A stretch of DNA of 64,000 bases from Arachis hypogaea (GCF_003086295.3 NC_092043.1:46156884-46220883), one strand, 5' to 3'. Counted from the stretch's first letter, positions 31,734-44,031 are shown. Made by a program: numbers and translations. The notes: a model not told the origin generated them from the letters alone.

Positions 31734-32950
31734 TCTTATGTGCCTAGAAGAAGAGCAACCCCAAGTGCCTTATACGAAAATCTTGCTCATACCTGTTTTT
31801 CAATAATTAAGTTACCATAAGATAACAGCAACAGAAAATAACAGTGCCAAAGATTGTAAATAAACAAACAGAAATAAAGCCTTGTAGCAGCAAAAGAAAA
31901 ATATCTCCTAATATTTCAATCATAGTTTGGTAACTAGAACGTCAGTATAGGGATAGTTACATCGTTCGTTTCAAGACATTCTTCGCTACTTTTTATGTAC
32001 AAATTCTAAGTATTCTTTTATAGAGTATTCGGTATACGTAGGCAGGTAAATAAGAGAACCAATATAACTATGATTACTCTGTCTAGTTAATGTATGAATT
32101 ACAAAAATTAAGGTACCCTTCAAACATTAAGAAGCCTAATTCTTGAATAACATGCTTGTTAAGTGATAACATATCATTCATTACTCACTCACCCGCCCAC
32201 TCATACATCAACATCTTACCAAAACACATAGATATGCAACATTAGAGGTCATACCATTGTGCTACTCTTTTGTATTATAACCTCCTCCCCTCCCGCTATG
32301 CCATCAAGTGATAAAACATCATGACAAATTATTTTTAGTAATTGCAATATTTCTTTGATTTCTTGACTTGATTGAACCATTAAACAAGCTTTTAAAACCA
32401 ATAAAAACAAAAATTGAATTGGCTCCTTGATAGCTACATCATAACCCCCACCATAGTCAAAAGTCAAAACCCAAAAGAAAAAAAAAATGAAAATTGTAAA
32501 GTAAGGCATGGTCCCAAAGTCTTATCCTTCCTTGTTCTTCCTTTTCTCAATTTTCCTTTTTCTCCTTTGCCACTGACCAAAATTGATTTACCCAAAGCAA
32601 ATCTCACGTAAAATCAAAAGCAGATTCTTTCACCAAATTTTATCTAAATACAAGGTAATGCAGCTCAATCTCCAGATCTACACAAAACAATTAAAAAGGA
32701 AAAAACACTTTCCCTGAACGCTCCAAAACAAACTCTAACCCTAAAATTAGATTAGACCACAAATTGAAGCTTACTGATCAATTAACTATGTATCGTACTA
32801 ATAGATGCACATAGATACATGTATTTATGAGATAATGCAGCTGAGCGTACCTATTTGGCAAGCTCATGCAATAACCTTCAATGGCGGATATATATAGATA
32901 GATAGATACATGCGAGAGTTGAGAGTGATCTATGCTGATATAAAGGTAGA
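31734..32950 (-). promoter_or_regulatory. Putative 5' UTR, 5' UTR intron and promoter of the cyclin fragment
   Basis: A possible non-coding exon lies at about 32940-32850, ending before a GTACGC donor, with a TATATC-type box near 32940; the acceptor could be AACAG near 31788. This is inference from sequence shape. The interval has no ORF worth annotating. Its inner part, 32630-32770, is duplicated upstream of the UGT at 39804-41183. Confidence 0.45.
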
Positions 32951-33414
32951 GAGGAGCGTTGGTTTTGTGAGCGGGACAGAGGCACAGTTCAAATAAACAA
33001 AAAATAATATTAAAAAAATGAAAAGAAAGAAGAGATCAAGAGAAGACAGAAGTGAAGCAAAAAAGACAATTAATGCAATTTCAACCCTCCTCTTTTTCTC
33101 CCGTTTTTGTCTATGCTTTAATGGGGTGATGCCTTTTCAATTTCATTTCTTTAATACACGTGAACCAAATTCACCGTATACACGTCAGATTATGATTATA
33201 GTAGTATTAACTTAGTTTTCTACTTTAAGAAATGCTAGAAAGTTATTAAAATTTTTTATTTTTAATTATTAATTAGTTATTAATTTTTAAAAATATATAA
33301 CAAAATATATTTTTATATTATTATATTAAATAAAAAATATTAAAAAATTATTAAAATTTATTATTTTTAGTCATTCTTTAGTTTTCAATAATTAAAAATA
33401 TGAGATAAAGTATT
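32951..33414. other. A/T-rich intergenic DNA
   Basis: No gene recognised. Contains TTATTAAAATTT-type repeats at 33240-33370 that recur inverted near 33830-33930. Confidence 0.5.
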
Positions 33415-33770
33415 TTAGGCCGTGTTTGTTTTCAAAGACGGGATACTGAGACAGTGACGTAAAGACACAAAATTATTTTTGACAGATAAAATATAGACAG
33501 AGATATTATATCTAAAGACATTAACAAAGGACACAACTTATTTTTTATTTTTTCTTTTATTATTTTTGTTAATTTTCATAATTATATTTTTTATTATTAT
33601 ATTTTTCTTCTCATAATTTTTTACAAAAAGAATAAATTAAATTTTTATAATTTGTTATACTTTATTACCAAACAAAATACAAAAATACTAAATTTCATGT
33701 CTCTCTTTTTTATTATGTCTTATTTTCATTATTTTGTTTTATCTTGTTCTCAAAAATAAATGCAGCCTTA
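33415..33770. mobile_element. Small DNA transposon (MITE), degenerate
   Basis: The left end TAGGCCGTGTTTGTTTTC and the inverted right end TAAGGCTGCATTTATTTTTG match imperfectly; between them is A/T-rich sequence with AGACA repeats. No coding capacity. Resembles MITEs with GGCCGTGTTTG-type ends. Confidence 0.6.
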
Positions 33771-35750
33771 TTGAATTGCTAAAACAAAGATTAAAGAAAT
33801 TGAATTGATGGCTAAGTGATAGCCACAACTAATAAATTTTGATAACTTTTAGTATTTTTCTACTAAAAACATTAAATTAATGACTAAATGATGATAAAAA
33901 ATAATAAATTTTGATAATTTTTTAACATTATTAATGTAATCAAATTATTATGTGGATATATAATTCTCCCAATATAGAATATAGAAATAGATGGATTTTT
34001 TACTTATTATATTTATCCATTTATGTAATTTTTTATATATTTTTTTATTTAATGTCTATTTATAAGATGTATTGGTGATTTTATAGACAATTTACTTATT
34101 TCATGTAAATTTTCCTTACGTATTTTTCATAAGTTATCCCAAAATTACACATATTGATAAAAAAATATATTTATTTTATTTATATAAAAAAGTCTAGAAA
34201 TAAATAGATAAGCATGAATAATTTAAATATGATTACATTTAATTTGTTATGTCTATTTATTATAAAATTTAGTGGTGATTTTATAGATCATTTATGTATT
34301 TTATGTAAAAAAAAAATCGTATTTATCATAAATTATAACAGAATTACATATATTGATAAATAAAATATTATTTTATTTATAAAATCTAAAAATAAATGGA
34401 TAAGCATGGATAATTTAAATATGATTACATTTTTTATGTCTATTTATAAAGTTTATTGGTGATTTGATAATTTTATGGCTAACTAACATATGAAAAAATA
34501 TCCAAAAACAATAATCAGATTTTTTTTTTTTGAAAAAATATAACATCTTTTGCCGAAAAAGAAATATTGTCTTTGTTCAGTTTGTTATGATGCCTCTTTG
34601 TCTAAGAGGTGATTTTGCAACCTAGAGCCTACTTTAGTTTAATAGTAAATTGTGATATTTCTTAAGATACTATAGCCGAATTCGAAATTTTGGTTGAGGT
34701 TAAAAAGTGGATAGAAATTTTTAAATATTACGTATATAAATATATTTTGTGTGTGAGTTTATAATATTATAATACTTAGAATTATGAAGTATTTAATCTA
34801 TAAAAAAATTTGACTACAAGAAGTTAGAAACTAATAAATTAGTATTTCAATACTAAGATGTTATCAAGATTTTAAGAACGGTAAAACAAGATATTTTAAG
34901 GAAAAATAAATGTTTGCAACGCAAAAGAATCTTGAAATAAAATAGTTATTTTGATATTATACCTAATATCACATTTTATTGAACATATACATCACACACA
35001 AAAATGTCAAACATTTTCATTACAGGAACAACGGCTTAATAACTTCACAATTTTATTGCAATTTACTTTTGTGTTTTAATCTATTTTTTTTATTGAAGTT
35101 ATAATTTGTAAAGTAAATTATTGAATTTTATTATTTTATTATAAAATTTTATTGGTACTAAAAGATTTAAGTAGTGGGCAGTTTTATCTATATAAAAGTC
35201 TTTATCAAGAGAAGAGGGATAATGAATGGCATATTTTGAACTTAAAAATTGAACAACAAATCCTCCAAAATATGTAATACTACAGAACAACAAAGTCTAA
35301 TCTTGCCCATTTTTTTGTGTATATCATCATGCTAAAATACACTAGACATAAAAATGCTTATTATATGAGCAACGAATTACCTACTTTATTATAATATATG
35401 TATGATAAAATAATTTAAATATAACATGTTTGTTCTTACAATGCAGAAGTTATATATCTATATATGTTAGAGAAATGCAGGACGTGCGTCCAAACATTTT
35501 TTGAACTAAATATTTAACTAATTTGCATGTTTTCTTTTTTTTGTTAGTATGATTGTTGTCATCCTACTGATATTCTTTTTTTTCTCCTATACATACATTA
35601 ATTTTGGTATAAAACACAAAAATTTAGTATATAACATACAAATTTTTAAAAAATTACATGTCTAAGATATTAACATCTGTATACAGCACACAAATCTTAG
35701 TATACAACATAAAATTTTTAAAGATCACATATCCAAAATATCTACACTTA
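33771..35750. other. A/T-rich intergenic DNA with tandem repeat
   Basis: About 2 kb without a supported gene. Includes the roughly 190-bp tandem array (34054-34480), poly(T) tracts, and repeated ACACACAAATTTT-type motifs at 35590-35720 that resume after the MITE at 35751. Confidence 0.55.
34054..34480. repeat. Tandem repeat of about 190 bp, 2.2 copies
   Basis: Starts GTCTATTTATAA at 34054, 34251 and 34438 (spacings 197 and 187). Units share GGTGATTTTATAGA, ACATATTGATAAA, AAATGGATAAGCATG-like and AATATGATTACATTT. Confidence 0.75.
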
Positions 35751-36133
35751 GTGCATGTTTGGGCGCCATTATTTTGTTAAAAAAAGATCTTTTTTCAATG
35801 AAAAAAGATCTTTTTTATTTTTTAACGTGTTTGGCAAATTTCTAGTAGTAAAAATAAAAACACTAGTAAAATCAAAAAAAGATCTTTTTTGAAAAGCTGT
35901 AATTTACATCTTTTTTTAAAAGATCTTTTTTCCTTAAAAAAAAGATGTTTTTCATGTAATAAATAAATAAAAAAGTACTTTTATATTGTTATACCCAAAC
36001 ATAATTGATAGATAAAAAGACCTTTTTACATGAGATATCCAAACATAAAATTACTTTTACTTCTCTATAAGATCTTTTAAAAAAAGATAACTCAAAAAAA
36101 GATCTTTTCTTAGAAGCTCACCCAAACAAGCCC
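35751..36133. mobile_element. Tourist-like MITE (PIF/Harbinger), 383 bp
   Basis: Ends GTGCATGTTTGGG and, inverted, GGGCTTGTTTGGG, flanked by the 3-bp duplication TTA at 35748-35750 and 36134-36136, the PIF/Harbinger signature. The inside is filled with AAAAGATCTTTTT palindromes. No ORF. Confidence 0.85.
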
Positions 36134-36374
36134 TTAATCAATGAAATATGCAAACACATGAATTTTGGTGTACATTACAAAATTTTTGATACATATCACA
36201 GAATTTTGATGTCCAGTACACAAATTTTTAAAAGTCAAAACATTGACTCACTAACAAATAAAATACATTCACAATAAAATTTGATAACAAATTGAAGAAA
36301 TTAATTCTAATTCTTAAGAAAATTATTGTAACTTTGTAAGAAGAACACTGGTTGTGAATTGTGATCTCAGTTCT

Positions 36375-36427
36375 CAACTGAGTTGTCTACCTTCAAAAAA
36401 AAAAAAAAAAAACTCAGTTGTCTACCC
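36375..36427. repeat. Poly(A) run flanked by a duplicated 14-mer
   Basis: Eighteen A with (A)CTGAGTTGTCTACC just before and CTCAGTTGTCTACC just after. It may be a small retroposed or slippage footprint immediately upstream of the CCCH gene. Confidence 0.6.
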
Positions 36428-36529
36428 CCATACTCCTTCCTCCTACTGGTAGCAGCTTCCTGCCCTAACTTACACCCACACAAACTCTCTCTCTCTCACT
36501 TTCCAGAGACAGACAGAGAGTGCAACCCA

Positions 36530-39074
36530 ATGAATCCGCTAACCCTAGTGAAGCGCATTCAGAGCATCAACTCCAAAGAAGCCTCTCTCGGAATCGGCGA
36601 AGATGCTTCCTGGCACGCCAAATACAAAGAATCCGCTTACGTCTTCGTCGGCGGCATCCCCTTCGACCTCACCGAGGGCGACCTCCTCGCCGTTTTTGCT
36701 CAGTTAATCATTCCCTTTACGCTTTCATTTTTTACCTTTTTTCCCCTTGTTAATTTCAATTTTAATGTTCATTTGTATTTGGTTAAACTCAGGTATGGGG
36801 AAGTTGTGGATGTTAATCTCGTTAGGGATAAAGGTATCGGAAAATCCAAGGGTTTTGCCTTCCTTGCTTATGAAGATCAAAGGAGCACTAATCTTGCTGT
36901 TGGTGAGACTTTACATTTTCAATTTTTATATTTTTGCACAAAAAATCACTTAGATTTTATCATGAGTTTTATCTATCAAGGTAGCTCATGCTGTTACATA
37001 ATGAAAAGAAAAGAATAGAAAGGCTTAGACGTTGTTATTGTTGTTTTTGATGGTGTGTCTGTTTACAGTTTTTTGTGTTCTCTGTCTCAGATAATCTGAA
37101 TGGAGCGCAGATTTTGGGTAGAATTATTAGGGTGGATCATGTTGATAAGTATAAGAAAAAGGAAGAGGAAGATGAAGAGACCGAGCGCCAGAAGAGGGAG
37201 GCCCGAGGTGTCTGTAGAGCTTTCCAAAGAGGGGAATGTACTCGCGGCGCTTTTTGCAAATTTTCTCATGATGAGCAAGTAAGTTCAACCATTATATTAT
37301 GCTACAATGCACCCGGTTTTATTATGCATATTAATCCGATAGTTCTAAGTAAAGAAGAATCTATAAGGACCACGAATGTTTAATGGTTTTAATTAGAAAT
37401 ACGATTTATGATAGCATACTAGGATGTTATATAATCCATAACCAACCCCACCTAGTGGGACAAGACATAGTAATTGTTATTTAGTTCATGTATTGGGATT
37501 AATTTGTGAAAAATGAAACTTATAATTAAATATTTTGGAATGATACCCCAGTGAAGAGAGCACAACACCGAAGAGTCTTATTGTACCTTCTATTACCAAA
37601 AACTTAACCTGATAATTTCTAGGAATATGCTTCAGTAACAGGAACATCAATGGCCATGTTAAGCAAATCTTCTAAGTTCTAAGCAGACCAGTGCACAATG
37701 TTGGTCAAAGAAGTTGCACAGATAATTTAAAAACTGTGACTGAAGCCTTGAACAAAATTTAGCTATTGCCTATATTCTGATTATTGATATATACCTTAAA
37801 TGAGAAATTTGTTTTCGTTGTAATTAAGTTCTATTTTGCAATTTTTTGGGGGTTGGTTCAACTTGGTTTATCTGAACATCAATTTTTCCAAATAGTTCTT
37901 GTGTTGTTGATGTAAAATTACCAGCAATGGGATCTTAAAGAATGAATAAGTTAATTGGGTAACTTTTTCTTTGTTTATATAGTGGACTTGGAATAAATAG
38001 GAATTTTAATTGATAAAGTGATTACACTTGGTTCACTTATCATAAAGTATAATGGTAGACAGATCTTCTCAGCTCTAACTAGAAGTCTTCACTCATTTTC
38101 TTACCTTGTTTTCTCTACTTTCATTATTTACTTACTCTTCACTTTTGCTTTGCATACAATTGGGCTTTTGAAGTTGTTTATGGTATAAATGACGATTTTG
38201 AAGCTGTCCTGTTACAATTTGATATGTTTGAGTGATTGGTTGTCTTTGTTGTCGTTATTGGTTTATCCAGAGAGCTGCAAACACTGGTTGGGGTCAACGT
38301 GAGGATGACACCCCAAAATGGGGTCATGACAAATTCCAGGGTCCCAAAAAGGAGAGACAATCTGGCAACAACCAATTAAATCGTATTCCTGAAAGTAGAG
38401 ATAGAGATTCACGCCCCAGATCCCATGACAATGAGAAAGGATCTGACAGCCAACCCAAGAGAAGTGAAAGAAGAGAGGAGATGTGGAGGCGGCATGATGA
38501 TGATCAGGGGAGAGAAAATAACAGTAGAAGGGATGAAAAGAGATTTAAAAGGCATGAAGATGAGGATAAACTTGAAGGAAGAGATTATAACAGTAGAAGA
38601 GATGAAAAAAGATCAAGAAGGCATGAAGACGATGAGTCTGAACATAGGTCTAGAGAAGATCGATTTAGGAGAGAGGGGAAAAGATTTAGAAGGAGTGGTT
38701 TTGATGATATGGAACCTGAACCTAGAGATCATTGTAGAAGGGAAGACCAGAGGTCGACAAGACCAGATGATGTTGAGTTTGATCACAAGTCTAGGGATTC
38801 TAATGCAAGGGAGGATAACAGACCCAGGAAGCAAGATGACAATGAGTTTCCAGGTCAGCCAAGAGAATCAAGAAAGTACAATGATGATGATTTTGCTGGT
38901 AACAGGGAAGAAAGGAGATCAAGAAAGCACGATGAAGAAGATTATGCACCACGGTCAAGAGAAGACTATGACAAGAAGCGGGAAAACAGATCGTATAGAA
39001 ACGATTCTGATCGATCGGACCCAAAAGGAAGAAATGATTTTGATAGGAGAGACGAGAAGAGGTCAAGAAGGTAA
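36530..39074 (+). CDS. RRM and CCCH zinc-finger RNA-binding protein (RBMX2/Snu17-like), four exons
   Basis: Exons 36530-36702, 36793-36902, 37091-37278 and 38271-39074 join in frame to 424 residues. Introns start GTTAAT, GTGAGA and GTAAGT and end CAG. An RRM spans about residues 37-114 with RNP2 VFVGGI (38-43) and RNP1 KGFAFLAY (77-84). A CX7CX5CX3H finger lies at C136, C144, C150 and H154. Residues 157-424 are a charged Arg/Asp/Glu-rich tail with repeated RRDEKR and RHEDD units. The N-terminus MNPLTLVKRIQ and this domain order match the plant homologue of RBMX2/yeast Snu17, a component of the RES complex bound to the activated spliceosome (from memory). Nuclear splicing role inferred. It has no visible defect and is the clearest single-copy host gene here. 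Confidence 0.93.
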
Positions 39075-39803
39075 AAGCGATTTGAGGCATGGGATATGGG
39101 CACCACAGTCCATTGTTACGAGGAGAAATGAGTATATTGGTGTGTTAAACATCATCTGATAAACCGAAATTTGTTTCAGTGCTTATAATATTTCCACGGT
39201 TACTTTGTTTGTCACATGATTACTCCCTCTATGCTGTTAGCGCCGTGATGAATTTCCTTTGGATGTGGTGAGTTTTGATAAATATTGTGTTTGGTTCAAT
39301 CAGCTCCATCTATCAATGCTAATGCATAATGAATATTTACATATATGGTTTACATCTGTTACTCATGCTATCATATTTTAAATTTCTCTACAGGCTTGAA
39401 AATAGTGAAGGCAAAGCTGTTATTTTTATTAACTTCGGTCTCTCTGACTTTGGTAATTGGTACTGAGTTCATTTATTGCTGAGTCTTCATCAATGGAGTA
39501 AAAAAATCACTCATTTGGTTAGCAAAATATCTGCAATATTAACAATCATACTTAAGACATTTTCAGGTAACTTAGGGCTTAGATCTTTTACCATAAAGGG
39601 CTAAAATTGAAAAGCAATATAGAATTGATAGAATAATAGTAGTAGTTACTCAAATAAAATCTTGATCAACAAACTACTACAACAATTTTCAACTCATTTC
39701 ACTAAAGAATGGCTTAGACAGGCCATAGCCATTTAAATAATTTAGCTTCGTATGTTGATTATAAGAAAGCACCAACACCAAATACAACAACAGCTATTGC
39801 CCA
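39075..39803. other. 3' region between the CCCH gene and a convergent UGT
   Basis: About 730 bases without a gene: probably the 3' UTR of the CCCH gene and the 3' flank of the minus-strand UGT. Confidence 0.6.
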
Positions 39804-41183
39804 TTACTTGCTGCCTTTCATATTATTAATAAGTTCTCCCAGCGATGTGAAAGAAGACCCACCTTTAAGGACAGCTTTTCTAGCCATATTTTTCATCTCT
39901 TTCACCTTCTTATGCACCACATTATCTCTGTCCATCAATTTTTTCAACCCATTTTCTATCTCATCTGCCATTATAACATCACTACCAGTCCTATAATCCA
40001 GTCTCATCTCCACTGCTAACCCAAATTCTTTAACCATCCGAAAAGCATTCAACTGTTGTTCCGCATAGATAGGCCATGTCAATATCGGCACCCCAAACCA
40101 TAAGCTCTCCAAAATAGAGTTCCACCCGCAATGCGACACAAAGCCACCAATGGCCTTATGAGCAAGAACCTCCACCTGTGGTGCCCAACCACATATCATT
40201 CCTCTGCCTTCCATCCATTCCAAAAACCCTTCTGGTAAGGTTCTATCTGTATTGTCCGAGTTTGGCGGCAAGCACATAGCCCACAAGAACCTAATTCCAC
40301 TGTGCTGAAGCGCCGTCGCTATTTCTCTTGTTTGAGAGGGACCAAAGCTTCCCATGCTCCCAAAACATAGAAACACAACAGAAGAATCTGGCTGCTCATC
40401 AAGCCATTTCAATATCTTGTCATGCTGCATTTGGTCTAACTTCGGATTCGGATGACCTTTGATATCAATCAAAGGACCAACAGCATAGATAGGAGTTGTT
40501 TTTACATCAGACAGCGCATCAATAGCATGCTTTTCTACCTCATAAAAAGAATTAACAATGATCCCTTTGGTGTCTTTGAACCTCTGAGCAAGCTTATAAT
40601 ATGCAGCATATCCATCTCTATTAAATGCAGGACTAGGTAAAACATTTGAAGGAACTGGACTAGATATACCTGGAATCAACAAATCAGTATCAGAATCGGT
40701 GAACGGATCATCGATTTTGCGTTCGAGGAGAGCAACATTGAGAGCAGTAAACCCAACATTTGATGTCATGAACATGTAAGAAGGGACACCAAGTTCTTTT
40801 GCCACATCAACCATGGGCAAACAGAAGTAATCCATGACCAACCCAATAACAGGGTTTGAATCAGAGTCATGATAAGATGACAACATCTTTTGTATAGTGT
40901 TCTTCACATGGGGTTTGAGGCTCTCCATGAAGACTAAGATGTAGTGTTCTACTGATTTCATTAGAACCTCCTGCGGTGGCGGCTCTACTTCAGGGATATC
41001 AATGAGTTTGATCTGAGGCCATGAGGATACAACCGATTGGATGTGTGAATCTGCACAGGGAGCGAATGGGAACTTGATGTAGAGGATTGTGATAGAGAGG
41101 TCATTGTCATAGTTGATTAAGATCTTTGCAAGTTCAAGAGCTGAAACTAAATGGCCAAATCCTGGAGTGGGAAGGAAGATCAA
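39804..41183 (-). pseudogene. UDP-glycosyltransferase, UGT71-like, start codon lost
   Basis: An uninterrupted frame of about 459 codons with all enzyme motifs: His11 in TPGFGHL, Asp118 in VMDYF, FLCFGSMGSFGPSQTREI and a full PSPG box at about 333-376 (GWAPQVEVLAHKAIGG... HCGWNS, WPIYAEQ). There is no ATG: upstream of codon TTG at 41183 the frame reads DNLRAE and meets TAG at 41204-41202. The first in-frame ATG is codon 75, past the catalytic His. The missing start coincides with a breakpoint at about 41215, beyond which the DNA matches the cyclin fragment's intron. The body shows no decay, so the loss looks recent. A new upstream exon or non-ATG start cannot be excluded. Confidence 0.85.
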
Positions 41184-41225
41184 CTCTGCTCTAAGGTTAT
41201 CCTAGGAGGTTTACTCACGGAAGGT

Positions 41226-41247
41226 CACCAAATTTTATCTAAATACA
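41226..41247. repeat. 22-bp block identical to the cyclin intron, left of the Copia element
   Basis: Identical to 32631-32652. The match resumes beyond the Copia element at 43682 (TAATGCAG) and again at 46179-46214. Confidence 0.85.
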
Positions 41248-41419
41248 TTAAATAGAAATAAGAAAATAGATTATATGTATTAAAATTATTGTTTATATGA
41301 TAAAGAGTCATGCTATTTATAAAAATATTTTAAATTAATTTCATAAATATTTAACTGTCGATTACTAACTCTCAACTATTTATTATATTCTAACATAACT
41401 ATTTATTATTGTTCTAATA
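41247..41419 (-). repeat. 3' LTR of the Copia element
   Basis: Shares AACTCTCAACTA, CATAAATATTTA and ATATGTATTAAA blocks with 43508-43681. Confidence 0.8.
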
Positions 41420-41666
41420 GATGAAAAATATTAAGAACTCCTAGTTTTGAGAAATTAGATAAAAGAGATGAGAGGACAATGACTTAATAAAAAAAGTTTC
41501 ATTATCCTAGTTTGAACCTTTTGAGGGACCACGTGACAGTCAACTTCTAAGTATTTAATTTGTTCATAAAAAATAGGATTTAATGCGATGTATAGAGCAC
41601 TCTAATTATCGCGGAAAAGAATAGGAGTGCGATCAATTGAAATTTAAAGAAAATGCAGTATATTAA

Positions 41667-42050
41667 TCAACCATTGGAGTCATAGGTGGTGTTTGCAAGA
41701 GTCCTATATTCTCTTCCGTAGAATAGGTAGGGAAAAAAGAAAAGACCTCTACCTTGATTAGACTTCAAGTATCTCAAAATTCCTGCACGAAAATAAGATT
41801 TAGCAGGAGAAGCCACGAATTGTCTAAGCTGCTGCGTATGTGATGTCAGGCTGGGTAGTAGTAAGGTAGAGGAAGCTGTCAATAAGACGACGATTAATTA
41901 AAGGATCAGGAAGCAAAGGGCTACTGTCTTGATGCAACTTTGTAGAACTGTCCATGGTAACAGATGCTGGTTTAGCACACAACAAACCAGAATTTTTCAA
42001 TAAATCAGCATAATACTTCTTTTGAAATGCTGATTTAAAATAGATTTAAT
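41667..42050 (-). pseudogene. Copia reverse transcriptase C-terminal fragment
   Basis: The minus strand gives AKPASVTMDSSTKLHQDSSP (about 41985-41925) and then, in another frame, LRQFVASPAKSYF and ILRYLKSNQGRGLFF, the characteristic tail of Copia RT. Frame shifted at about 41883; nothing of the catalytic core remains. Confidence 0.8.
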
Positions 42051-42659
42051 GGTAGTCATCTCAGAAATAGAATTGACATACACTAATAAAACAGCAACTT
42101 TAGCACTAATAAATTTGATAAAAAAGACTGTAATCAGATAAAGCCTATTGTTCCCCACAAGAAATTAAAAGTTTGGAAAATTTTTCATACCAGGTACTGA
42201 GCCACAATTTTTCTACTGTAATTAAAAGATATGAACCAAGATAAATTGGATGTAATATGATTTTTAAGTACCTGCAAAATTAGTTTGTGTAGTAAAATTA
42301 TTTAAAATAAAATAAGTATGGAATGAACACAAATAATAGGTACCCAAAGTTGGGTCAGAAGAAACCTAATTTGGTTAGAGCGTGGGAAGCTTTTATCCTT
42401 ACTATCTGAAAATTGAGATTCAGTCGTTTTCAAAAATGCTAAAAGGATGTTGTATTGAGTTGGAGTGAGGCCCAAAGTATGCTCTCTATGTGTTCTCTGA
42501 TGAGGAACCCTTTCTTCATGAACTAGGACATGAGAGGAAACTGGCGGCGTGAGAGAGCCAGGAGGTGGTGTTGGCACGCATTAACGGAGGCAAAAGCATG
42601 GTCAAGGAATCATTGTCTCTTTGGGTGGCACGGATGACTGGGAGGGTAGCCATGTTTAT

Positions 42660-43480
42660 TGTAACAAACGTCTACAATGTGCCCCTCTCAACCACAATAA
42701 GAGCAAACCTTTGAAAAACTGCCACTGCCGCCGTGCCATGTCCTGGGTTTGAAGAGGCATACCCACGACCAAGACCAAGAGGAGGATAACGAGCTTCTAC
42801 TGTAGCAATAATAGTTCGTTGATCCTCCAAAATCTCATATGCATTTTGAAGTTGACTGTTGAACGACAAAAGTGAAGACCGTGGTGACAAGAAGAGGATC
42901 AAGAAAAAGAACTTTTTAAGGAATCGAATGATTTTGGCCTTTAAGGAAGAAGACATGAGTTATCAAGCTCTTCTCACAATGTCTTCAAACAAGTATAAAA
43001 TTCTGTTAATGACTGATCTAAGAGCATAAATTTCTTCTTGTAATTCTGCAATACTAAGAAGATCACTTTGGAAAAAACGCTCTTTAAGGTCGGTCAATAC
43101 AGAAGAGGCATTAGAAAAATAAACAACACTTTGGATAATAGAGGTAGAGAGAATGAAATAGCCAAGACAACACCAGATTATTGCAATGCTCCCATATCGA
43201 AAAACAGAGGATCATCTGTTAGAGGATAAGGAATAGAACAAGTAAAAAAGCCATATTTATTTTTGGAGATGGTGGCCATAGAAAATTATCGACACCAAAA
43301 ATGATAGTTATTGCTAGTAATGACAGGAGTGACAAGGATAGAGATTGAATTTTCACTGGGATGAATATAGAAAGGGCTAGTGGGATCTTGTACTATGTTA
43401 GAAGATGATTCTGTCATTAGAGGAGAAGAAGACAATGGAGACTGGTTATTTGGGTTTGAAATTTTCACCATGGGTATCAA
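42660..43480 (-). pseudogene. Copia gag remnant
   Basis: Starts MIPMVKISNPNN at 43480, with the Copia gag hallmark ILVTPVITSNNYHFW. Near 42705-42668 a CCHC zinc knuckle is still readable as CSYCG, a stop, EGHIVDVC. The frame is broken several times between. Confidence 0.75.
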
Positions 43481-43507
43481 TATGACTCTTTTAGAGCTCT
43501 GATACCA

Positions 43508-43681
43508 TAATAAAAAAATAGAGATAAGAAAATAAAAGATATGTATTAAAGTTGTTGTTTACATGATAAAGAGTGTTACTCATAAGGATATTTCAAACTA
43601 ATCTCATAAATATTTAGCTACCAACTACTAACTCTCAACTACTTATCATTACTCTAACAACTACTTATTATTGTTCTAATA
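43508..43681 (-). repeat. 5' LTR of the Copia element
   Basis: Partner of 41247-41419; the primer site at 43496-43507 follows it directly. Confidence 0.8.
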
Positions 43682-43896
43682 TAATGCAGACAAAATAATT
43701 AAAAAAGAAAAGGCACTCTTTTTTATTTGGAAACTTTAATGTGATAGAATTAAATTGAATTCAATTTTAATATTTGAAATGAATTAATAAAATTTTAGAA
43801 TTGAATTGAATTTTAATATTTAAAATGTTTATCGAATGAATTAAAATTTTGTAGTAGACAATTTTACCCTTTAATAATATAATATTATGTTTAAAT

Positions 43897-44031
43897 TGAC
43901 TATGTTACATATACACTAAAACCAGCAACTAGTATAAAATACATGTTAAAATACAAATATTTGAAAATAAATTAAATCACATATGTATTTATACACAAAT
44001 TTATTGGTGGATGATGAATAGTATTTTTGTA
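43897..44031. mobile_element. Small MITE-like element inserted in copy A
   Basis: Absent from copy B and flanked by TTTAAAT on both sides (43890-43896, 44032-44038). It carries the core TTGAAAATAAATTAAATCAC and TGTATTTATACACAAAT shared with 8410-8530 and 57865-58010. Confidence 0.65.

Larger units (their letters stand above)
41247..43681 (-). mobile_element. Copia-type LTR retrotransposon, internally deleted
   Basis: Two direct repeats (41247-41419 and 43508-43681) of about 174 bases act as LTRs, starting TATTAGAACAA on the minus strand. Next to the right one is a tRNA-Met primer site (TGGTATCAGAGC at 43507-43496). Inside are a gag remnant and the end of a reverse transcriptase; protease, integrase and most of RT are gone. 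The LTRs differ at many positions, so this is not a very young insertion. It lies about 60 bases upstream of the start-less UGT. Confidence 0.85.

Noticed and set aside
33240..33930. One large inverted-repeat element formed by TTATTAAAATTT blocks on both sides of the MITE at 33415
   Set aside because: The blocks are simple A/T-rich sequence with weak pairing; no end motifs or target duplication could be seen.
38425..39159. 244-codon ORF overlapping the last exon of the CCCH gene
   Set aside because: Shifted-frame shadow of the repetitive RE/RD coding sequence.
41181..41183. TTG as a real start codon for the UGT at 39804-41183
   Set aside because: Plant genes rarely start at TTG; the paralogues start at ATG codons located farther upstream, and an in-frame stop lies seven codons before. 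Treated as a lost start.
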